A DNA stretch of 36,114 nucleotides from DASSWB01 sp035705495 (GTDB taxonomy: Bacteria; Bacteroidota; Bacteroidia; Flavobacteriales; Flavobacteriaceae). The notes beneath the pieces were generated by a model. The model did no database searches and was not told the origin of the DNA. It was given only the letters and a program-made list of their open reading frames with translations. The number at the start of each line of letters is the position of its first letter. Positions within the stretch are counted from its first letter, which is position 1. The stretch spans positions 1-36,114 of the forward strand of contig DASSWB010000137.1 of assembly GCA_035705495.1 (NCBI GenBank), read 5' to 3'. Positions 30,298 through 36,114 of this stretch are shown piece by piece. The position numbers and the translations under genes were made by a program.

Positions 30298-30657
30298 ATG
30301 GAAAGAAAACTAAAACTTTTTCCTATGACAACATATAAACCCTCGAAGATTTTAAAAGAATTGAAGACGCTAATTTCTTATAGCTGTTCCAACAATACTC
30401 AGTTTGATTCTATTAAAGAATCTATGCACGTAGCGATTATCAAGAAATATTTTTGTGCGAATAAAGTATCATTCGACTATAAAAACAGCTTGATCAATTT
30501 GCAAATTCCAATCAATCAAAAAGAATTTACAAACGTGACCTTGGAATGTCAGGATATGGAGAAATTTTTGACCTCCTGCATACAAAAAGACGCTACAAGT
30601 TTATCTTTTTACCAAAATATGTTGACTTACTATAATGTGGAAAGGAATGTAGCGTAA
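30298..30657 (+). CDS. Hypothetical protein
   Basis: 119 residues from the ATG at 30298; a shorter start at 30325 (MTTYKPSKIL) fits better if the TATTTTTG box at 30290-30297 is the real -7 element. No signal peptide or membrane helix is seen. The sequence is rich in K, N and Y, with four cysteines spread along it (SYSCSN, YFCANK, LECQDM, TSCIQK), and no motif I can name. It is divergent from hemN. The amino-acid composition is plausible for a real protein, but a chance frame in AT-rich sequence is not excluded. Confidence 0.5.
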   Translation: MERKLKLFPMTTYKPSKILKELKTLISYSCSNNTQFDSIKESMHVAIIKKYFCANKVSFDYKNSLINLQIPINQKEFTNVTLECQDMEKFLTSCIQKDATSLSFYQNMLTYYNVERNVA

Positions 30658-30692
30658 AGGCCCATCCCTAACCCTTCCCCACGGGAAGAGGA

Positions 30693-30742
30693 CTTTTAAA
30701 AAACAAAAATCCCGCTAAATTGCGGGATTTTTGTTTTAAAAG
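30693..30742. terminator. Strong bidirectional terminator
   Basis: A stem of about 20 pairs: CAAAAATCCCGC (30704-30715) with GCGGGATTTTTG (30722-30733), extended outward by CTTTTAAAA on the left and TTTTAAAAG on the right. The A-run and T-run on the two sides allow termination in both directions, between the hypothetical gene and the tRNA. GC-rich palindrome fragments (CCCTCTCCTAATGGAGAGGG, 30753-30772) follow. Confidence 0.8.
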
Positions 30743-30786
30743 TTTTTTAGCTCCCTCTCCTAATGGAGAGGGCGGGGGGAGAGGCT

Positions 30787-31026
30787 CCTTCGACTCCGCC
30801 AAAAAGGCTCCGCTCAGGACAGGCTTCTCACCGATTTTCTTGAATTAAAAAACCGAACTGCTTTCACAATTCGGTTTTCTTTATTTTCTGTTGGCCTACT
30901 AGGGCTTCCTTCGGCTCCGCCAAAAAGGCTCCGCTCAGGACAGGCTTCTCGCGGATTTTCTTGAATTAAAAAACCGAACTGCTTTCACAATTCGGTTTTA
31001 TTCATTTTTGTTGGCCTACTAGGGCT
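30787..31026. repeat. ~120-bp tandem duplication covering the 3' end of tRNA-Gln and its terminator
   Basis: Copy A (30787-30906) and copy B (about 30908-31026) agree in order: CCTTCGACTCCGCC or CCTTCGGCTCCGCC, AAAAAGGCTCCGCTCAGGAC, AGGCTTCTC, GATTTTCTTGAATTAAAA, the terminator hairpin, then GTTGGCCTACTAGGGCT. The last piece is the final ~16 bases of the tRNA-Gln gene. Copy A therefore carries a detached tRNA 3' end. A few substitutions and one length change separate the copies. Confidence 0.85.
30968..30999 (-). terminator. Terminator of the tRNA-Gln gene
   Basis: On the minus strand the stem AAAACCGAA / TTCGGTTTT (arms 30991-30999 and 30970-30978) with a T-run follows the tRNA by about a dozen bases. 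A second copy of the same hairpin lies at 30849-30878 in the duplicated unit. Confidence 0.75.
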
Positions 31027-31083
31027 CGAACCTAGACTCTTCTGGACCAAAACCAGACGTGTTGCCAGTTACACCATAGGCCA
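31011..31083 (-). tRNA. tRNA-Gln (anticodon TTG)
   Basis: 73 bases folding as a full cloverleaf. Acceptor stem TGGCCTA with TAGGCCA, D stem GTGT/ACAC, anticodon stem TCTGG/CCAGA with loop TTTTGGT (anticodon TTG, glutamine CAA codons), and T arm CTAGG-TTCGAGC-CCTAG. All stems pair without mismatch. CCA is not fully encoded after the discriminator A. The gene stands alone, upstream of a divergent gene at 31341. Confidence 0.95.
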
Positions 31084-31340
31084 ATGCTGTAATGCGGATG
31101 CAAATTTAAAACAAAGTTTGGGTTGTACAAACATTTTTTCATTTTATTTAATCAATAAAAATACGCGGCTCACATTTGATGAATTATTATAAAAAACGGT
31201 TTGTATCACAATAATTCGGCTCATTTCACATTTAATGAATTCCGAATCAATTCGAGAAAAAAATAGGCTTTTCATATCGGTTTTCCACTCAATGGAATAT
31301 TATTTATTAAATTCGCCACTCTTTCTCATTTAAAGGAAAT
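31084..31340. other. Intergenic region upstream of the DUF2723 gene
   Basis: AT-rich, no gene seen. It must hold the promoters of the tRNA (leftward) and of the large gene at 31341 (rightward), but no convincing TAnnTTTG element could be singled out. Confidence 0.4.
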
Positions 31341-34300
31341 ATGAAAAATTTGAGCTTTAACAAGTGGAATAAAATTTTGGGATGGTTGGCATTTTTAATT
31401 TCCCTTACCGCCTATTGGTTAACAGTAGAACCCACTGCCAGTTTTTGGGATGCGGGTGAATATATTTCCACAGCCTCAAATTTGGAAGTCGGTCACCCTC
31501 CTGGAGCTCCACTTTATCAGATGTTGGGAGCATTTTTTTCCAATTTTGCGGCAGATGAAACTCAAATAGCGCTCATGGTCAACATGATGTCGGTTTTTTC
31601 GAGTGCATTTACCATTTTGTTCATGTTCTGGTCTTTGACTTTGATAATTTTGAAAATTTCCGGTCGCCGGTCAGAAATTTCTTCCGGTAAAAAAATCGCT
31701 GTGTTGGGAAGTGCCTTTGTAGGTTCATTATCGTTTGCATTTACCGATAGTTTCTGGTTCAATGCCGGTGAAGCCGAAGTTTATGCGATGGCAACTTGCT
31801 TAATGAGTATTCTTTTTTATCTCGCGCTTCTTTGGGAAAGGGATATGTTTGAACCGCGCGGAAATAGATGGGCAATTCTTATTTCTTTCGTCATCGGTTT
31901 GTCTTTTGGAGTGCATTTCATGGGACTTCTTACAATTCCCGCTATCGGATTTTTATACTTTTTTAAAAATTATAAAACCGTTACAATCAAAAACTTTATT
32001 ATCGCAAATATTGTTGTGGTAGCAATTTTGATTTTCATTTTTATTTTCCTGCTCCCATACACACTTACGTTTTTTGCCGCTTCGGAAGTATTTTTCGTAA
32101 ACACCTTCGGATTGCCGTTCAATTCAGGTACGATTATCGCCGGACTGGTTATCATTGCTGCGTTTTACTTCGGAATTAAGTACACAAGACGGAAACATTT
32201 CTATCAATTAAACACTCTCTTACTGTGCATTTTGTTCATCTTGATTGGTTTTTCAAGTTGGATGATGCTTCCAATCAGAGCAAATGCCCAAACCGTGATC
32301 AATGAAAACAATCCAAACAACGCCCGTGAACTTTTAGCTTATTACAATCGGGAACAATATCCCGAAACACACCTTTTTTACGGTCCGCAGTTCACCGAAA
32401 TCTACGGCGGATTAGATGAGAACAATCCCTATATTGACGACAAACCTAAATACGAAAAAGATGTTGAAGCTGGTGAATATGTGATTGTAAATGAATATGA
32501 AAATGTAAAACAAAATACGAGCGACGAGCACAAAGCATTTTTGCCAAGGATGTGGAGCACCGAACACGCTGCCAATTACATGGAATTTACAGGTCCGCTG
32601 GATTTTACAATCAAGCCTGAATTCCAATCGAATAGGGAACTTGTGGCTGCTGTAGGAGCTTTTAAACGTGATGCAGCTAAAGGGCGGATTGATAGCGAAG
32701 ATTATGAAAACTTCTTGTCGCAATTCCGGGAGTATTTGGATATTGAGAAACCTTCGTTCGCATCCAATATTGGTTATTTGCTGGAATATCAAATCGGTTA
32801 CATGTATTGGCGTTATTTTATGTGGAATTTTGTCGGACGGCAAGATGATATCCAAGGAAAATATGACGATCTACACGGAAACTGGCTAAGCGGAATTGAA
32901 TTCATTGACGAATGGCATTTGGGTCCACAGGACAATTTGCCGAGTGATATTGAAAACAATAAAGCACGGAACACCTATTATTTCTTGCCCTTGATTTTGG
33001 GACTAATTGGTCTGTTTTTTCATTTTTCAAAAGACAAAAAAACATTCTGGGTGTTATTGGTATTTTTTCTTTTCACTGGAATTGCCTTAAAAATTTACCT
33101 CAATGAACGCCCGTTTGAACCTCGGGAAAGAGATTATGCCTTGGTCGGTTCATTTTATGTTTTTGCCATGTGGATTGGCATTGGTGTATATGCTTTATTC
33201 GATTGGATGAGAGATTTTCTGAAACCAAAAATTGCTGCTCCCATTGTTATTGTTGTCAGTTTGTTGGCCGTTCCAACACTTTTAGCTTCGGAAAATTGGG
33301 ATGATCATGACAGGTCAAATCGAAATTCTGCACTTATGATGGCCAAAATGTATTTGGATTCGGTTGATGAAAATGCAATTCTCTTCACCATTGGGGACAA
33401 TGATACTTTTGCGCTCTGGTATGCACAGCAAATTGAAAAATACCGTATCGATGTCCGGATTATCAACACGAGTTTATTGGCAACCGATTGGTACATTGAC
33501 CAAATGAGAAGAAAAGCTTATGAAAGCGATCCTGTCAAAACCCAATTGGAACATGAAGATTATGTTTATGGAACCAACGATGCCGTATGGTTTCAACCAA
33601 GAACAAACGATACCATGTTGATCAAATCTTGGTTACGGTGGATCTCCAGCGATGATTTAAGGACGAAGGCCCAGTTACAGAATGGACAATATGTGAGTAC
33701 TTTCCCAACAAAAAATATTCGGATTCCAGTAGATAAGGAAAATGTTTTGGAAGCAGGAATTGTGGATCCTAAAGATGCCGATAAAATTGTGGATCACATC
33801 AATGTGAATATTGACAACGACATTCTTTACAAAAACCGACTACTTATGTTGGATATTGTTGCCAATGCAAATTGGACACGACCCATTTATTTTACCGGTG
33901 GAAGTTATGGAAATGACGATTATTTATGGATGAAAGACTACTTGCAGCTGGAAGGTGTGGTTTACAAATTAGTACCGATAAAAACACCGATAAATCCGCG
34001 TATTCCCTATGACATGGGAAGGATTGATTCAGAAAAAATGTATGAAATTGTGAAACGTTGGGATTGGGGAAGTTCAAACAATCCGGATATTTATCACGAT
34101 ACCGAAACAAGAAAGAATTCGATTACCTATAGAGGAAACCTTGCACGTTTGGTTGAAAAACTCATCCAAGAGCAGGATACCGCGAAGGCCACGGAAATTA
34201 TTGATTTGGCCATGGAAAAAATGCCTGTTGAATATTATGGATATTATACGCTGGTAGAACCTTTCATTAGTGGGTATTACGAAGTAGGAGAAGTTGAGAA

Positions 34301-34649
34301 AGCTAGGGAACTATGGAAAAAGATCGCGACGAAATATCAGGAGAATTTACGCTATTACAGCAATTGGGACGAGGAGAGGCAAATTGCTTATGCCGAAGAA
34401 ATTGTAACCGATATTGAACGATACAGAAGTTTGGTGGATATGCTGATCATTCATCAAGATGAAGAATTAGTGCAAGAGGAAGCAGAAACATTCAACAATT
34501 ATCTGCGGCTTTTTCAACATTTTTATCAAGATGAACCCGACGATCAATTACAAACGAATCCAGAACCTGATCCGGAAGCAGATGCTTTGTTCAATCCAGA
34601 ATTTTCGCAAGAGCGATCTTTAGATTCTTTTAATAGAGTTGAAGAATAA
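31341..34649 (+). CDS. DUF2723 (GT117-like) membrane glycosyltransferase-family protein
   Basis: 1102 residues. The N-terminal half is a multi-pass membrane domain that opens with the DUF2723 signature: YWLTVEPTASFWDAGEYIS and LEVGHPPGAPLYQMLG, where an acidic residue after the first helix resembles the catalytic region of protein O-mannosyltransferase-like (GT-C) enzymes. At about 540-660 more helices occur (FLPLILGLIGLFFHF, LNERPFEPRERDYALVGSFY). The soluble C-terminal part ends in TPR-like helices (AKATEIIDLAMEKMPV, GEVEKARELWKKIATKY). It probably transfers a sugar to a protein or lipid at the outer face of the inner membrane. The donor and acceptor are unknown. Nearly every Bacteroidota genome has such a gene. 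Confidence 0.92.
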   Translation: MKNLSFNKWNKILGWLAFLISLTAYWLTVEPTASFWDAGEYISTASNLEVGHPPGAPLYQMLGAFFSNFAADETQIALMVNMMSVFSSAFTILFMFWSLTLIILKISGRRSEISSGKKIAVLGSAFVGSLSFAFTDSFWFNAGEAEVYAMATCLMSILFYLALLWERDMFEPRGNRWAILISFVIGLSFGVHFMGLLTIPAIGFLYFFKNYKTVTIKNFIIANIVVVAILIFIFIFLLPYTLTFFAASEVFFVNTFGLPFNSGTIIAGLVIIAAFYFGIKYTRRKHFYQLNTLLLCILFILIGFSSWMMLPIRANAQTVINENNPNNARELLAYYNREQYPETHLFYGPQFTEIYGGLDENNPYIDDKPKYEKDVEAGEYVIVNEYENVKQNTSDEHKAFLPRMWSTEHAANYMEFTGPLDFTIKPEFQSNRELVAAVGAFKRDAAKGRIDSEDYENFLSQFREYLDIEKPSFASNIGYLLEYQIGYMYWRYFMWNFVGRQDDIQGKYDDLHGNWLSGIEFIDEWHLGPQDNLPSDIENNKARNTYYFLPLILGLIGLFFHFSKDKKTFWVLLVFFLFTGIALKIYLNERPFEPRERDYALVGSFYVFAMWIGIGVYALFDWMRDFLKPKIAAPIVIVVSLLAVPTLLASENWDDHDRSNRNSALMMAKMYLDSVDENAILFTIGDNDTFALWYAQQIEKYRIDVRIINTSLLATDWYIDQMRRKAYESDPVKTQLEHEDYVYGTNDAVWFQPRTNDTMLIKSWLRWISSDDLRTKAQLQNGQYVSTFPTKNIRIPVDKENVLEAGIVDPKDADKIVDHINVNIDNDILYKNRLLMLDIVANANWTRPIYFTGGSYGNDDYLWMKDYLQLEGVVYKLVPIKTPINPRIPYDMGRIDSEKMYEIVKRWDWGSSNNPDIYHDTETRKNSITYRGNLARLVEKLIQEQDTAKATEIIDLAMEKMPVEYYGYYTLVEPFISGYYEVGEVEKARELWKKIATKYQENLRYYSNWDEERQIAYAEEIVTDIERYRSLVDMLIIHQDEELVQEEAETFNNYLRLFQHFYQDEPDDQLQTNPEPDPEADALFNPEFSQERSLDSFNRVEE

Positions 34650-34719
34650 TATTTTTTAAATTTAGAATATTCCTCATCAGCCTGAATTTTTTCAGTGTTA
34701 AAAGAAAATTTTAAAGATT

Positions 34720-35376
34720 ATGAAGCCCTATTTCATTAAAACGCCATTGGTACTCAAGAAAATATTCACAAAAAGACTTTGGGATATACAGGATGTGCCG
34801 AATGCCGTTTATTTGACATTTGATGATGGACCTACACCGGAAGTAACTCCTTGGGTTTTGGAACAACTGGAAAAATATGACGCAAAGGCAACGTTTTTTT
34901 GCATTGGAAAAAATGTGAAAAAACACCCTCATTTATTCCGACAAATCATTGAAGCCGGACATAAAATTGGAAACCACACAAACAACCACATGAATGGTTG
35001 GCAAACACCAGCTCCTAAATATTTAAAAAACATTCAGAAAGCAGAAACAACAATACAAGTCAATTGGCCAAAGGATAAGTTGGATGAATTTTCAAGAAAA
35101 AAATTGTTCCGGCCACCTTATGGTAAAATGAAGTTTTCCCAAGCCAAGGAAGTCCTTAAAAAAGGTTATCAAATTGTAATGTGGGATGTTTTGAGCGCCG
35201 ATTTTGACAATAGGATCAGTCCTGAAAAATGCACATCAAATGTGTTAAATAATGTAGCGAACGGAAGTATCATTATTTTTCATGACAGTTTAAAGGCGGA
35301 GAAGAATTTAAAACACGCCTTGCCAGCTACTCTGGAATTTTTGAAAAAGAAAAATTTGAAGTCTTTACCTATTTAG
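34720..35376 (+). CDS. Polysaccharide deacetylase (NodB family)
   Basis: 218 residues, CE4 fold. Motif 1 is TFDDGPTPE (D35, D36), metal-binding histidines are H86 and H90 in GNHTNNHMN, then FRPPYGKM and the final HDSLKA motif. It removes acetyl groups from N-acetylglucosamine units in peptidoglycan or a surface glycan. No clear signal peptide is seen (the N-terminus is MKPYFIKTPLVLKKIF, slightly basic), so its place of action is unsure. It follows the DUF2723 gene by 70 bases in the same direction and overlaps the convergent thioredoxin-like gene by 8 bases. Confidence 0.9.
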   Translation: MKPYFIKTPLVLKKIFTKRLWDIQDVPNAVYLTFDDGPTPEVTPWVLEQLEKYDAKATFFCIGKNVKKHPHLFRQIIEAGHKIGNHTNNHMNGWQTPAPKYLKNIQKAETTIQVNWPKDKLDEFSRKKLFRPPYGKMKFSQAKEVLKKGYQIVMWDVLSADFDNRISPEKCTSNVLNNVANGSIIIFHDSLKAEKNLKHALPATLEFLKKKNLKSLPI

Positions 35377-35668
35377 TATATTCTTGAAGCATTCCGATCA
35401 AGGTATTTGCATCCTGCTCCCCACTCTGCCGCCACTTCATTTCACCAGATTTGTAGATCATCAAAGTAGGAAGTGATTTAATACGCAAAGCTTCAGCCAA
35501 TTCAGGATTTTTATCAATATCGATTTTAATAATTTTTCCTTTGTCACCTATTGCAGCCGCAACATCGCGTAAAACACTGTGCATGGTTTCAGAAGAAGTA
35601 TGCCAATCTGTATAGAAATCCAGAAGCACGGGAATATCCAAATCAATTAATTCACCAAATTTTGACAT
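35369..35668 (-). CDS. Thioredoxin-fold protein lacking the CxxC active site
   Basis: 99 residues clearly of thioredoxin type: VLLDFYTDW at the active-site strand, IIKIDIDKNPELAEALRIKSLPTLMIYKSGEMKWRQSG with the cis-proline segment, same length and C-terminal pattern as the thioredoxin at 26847. The active site WCGPC is replaced by WHTSS (H23, S26) and the whole protein has no cysteine, so it cannot do dithiol exchange. A structural or binding role is more likely. Its 3' end overlaps the deacetylase gene by 8 bases. Confidence 0.88.
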   Translation of the reverse strand: MSKFGELIDLDIPVLLDFYTDWHTSSETMHSVLRDVAAAIGDKGKIIKIDIDKNPELAEALRIKSLPTLMIYKSGEMKWRQSGEQDANTLIGMLQEYTK

Positions 35669-35739
35669 AAGCGATTGTTTTGATATACAAATATAATATA
35701 TTAAACAACAGATTGATCCCAGAGCAGTATCTTCAATCT

Positions 35740-36114
35740 TTAGCCTTTCCTCAAAGTAATTTCGGTAATTTCAGGCCAAATACCGACTCTTCCGGGATAG
35801 CCTAAATAACCAAAACCGCGATTGACGTAGAGATAACGATTGTTCTCCTCATAGGCACCTGCCCAATTCTTGTACCGATACTGGATGGGACTCCATTTAA
35901 GACCTAAAACTTCAATTCCGAATTGCATTCCATGTGTATGTCCGCTTAAAGTTAGCTGATAATTTTTGGGATCCGATTTTATTTTTTCCTGCCAGTAAGA
36001 AGGGTCATGACTCATGAGCACTTTAAAATCCGAAGCATCAACATTTGCCGCAGCTTTATCAATGTCACCAGCTTTTTTGAATCCGCCGATTCCCCAATTT
36101 TCGACACCAATTAA
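35740..36114 (-). CDS. Metallophosphoesterase, N-terminus cut by window edge
   Basis: The last 124 residues of a calcineurin-like phosphoesterase. The frame is open to the right edge, so the true start is outside. VLMSHDPSYW and the metal-binding GHTHG (in LTLSGHTHGMQFG) are conserved. GFGYLGYPGRVGIWPEITEITL is the C-terminal pattern of the YkuE/YpbG-type group of membrane-associated phosphoesterases. The first three metal motifs lie beyond the window. Substrate unknown. Confidence 0.85.
   Translation of the reverse strand, partial: LIGVENWGIGGFKKAGDIDKAAANVDASDFKVLMSHDPSYWQEKIKSDPKNYQLTLSGHTHGMQFGIEVLGLKWSPIQYRYKNWAGAYEENNRYLYVNRGFGYLGYPGRVGIWPEITEITLRKG

Noticed and set aside
32412..32855. 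Minus-strand frame of 147 codons inside the DUF2723 gene
   Set aside because: Covered fully by a clear gene on the other strand and shows no motif.

Overview
The window looks like the chromosome of a low-GC member of the Bacteroidota, most likely a flavobacterium. The evidence is the promoter style (a TAnnTTTG -7 element with a weak TTG -33 element and no Shine-Dalgarno sequence), a UpxY-type antiterminator, a DUF2723 (GT117) membrane protein, a NirK with a fused cytochrome c, and overall AT-rich sequence. I cannot name the genus.

Region 1 (1-11,863, all on the minus strand) is a polysaccharide locus read leftwards. It starts with a NusG-like UpxY antiterminator. Next come split GDP-mannose genes (manC plus a separate phosphomannose-isomerase cupin), a duplicated DUF2061 membrane protein, the sulfate-activation genes cysC, cysD and cysN with the PAP phosphatase cysQ, the dTDP-rhamnose genes rfbA, rfbC, rfbD and rfbB, and a truncated Wzx-like flippase. 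PAPS synthesis beside sugar-nucleotide synthesis suggests a sulfated surface glycan, although no sulfotransferase lies in view. The spacers of this locus, and only these, carry degenerate arrays of 7-bp repeats (GGCTNTA and its complement). They build stem-loop units, including three tandem copies of 104, 90 and 90 bp. One pair of arms encloses a gene for an S23-type four-helix-bundle protein between cysD and cysN.

Region 2 (12,148-30,073) is a nitrite/NO respiration and NO-stress island. It holds a soluble PAS histidine kinase, a response regulator fused to a CRP-type DNA-binding module, a UspA protein, the Ric/ScdA iron-sulfur repair protein, a quinol NO reductase, a polytopic His-rich membrane protein, an AraC regulator, a nirK-nirV-sco operon, a cupin, an acetyl-CoA hydrolase/transferase family enzyme, thioredoxin, a Crp/Fnr regulator, a small membrane protein with a truncated haemoglobin, and hemN. 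No nosZ or respiratory nitrate reductase is present. The main finding is a shared promoter layout. Six promoters (uspA, ric, nirK, cupin, the globin pair and hemN) carry a TGA-N6-TCA palindrome whose centre lies exactly 33 bp from the centre of a -7 box, which fits activation by a CRP/FNR-family protein. Two such regulators are encoded here.

Region 3 (30,298-36,114) is ordinary chromosome. It has an unknown 119-codon gene, a tRNA-Gln whose 3' end and terminator are duplicated in tandem, a large DUF2723 glycosyltransferase-like protein, a polysaccharide deacetylase, a thioredoxin-fold protein with no cysteines, and the end of a metallophosphoesterase.

All calls come from reading the sequence by eye. 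No database search, folding or statistics was run.
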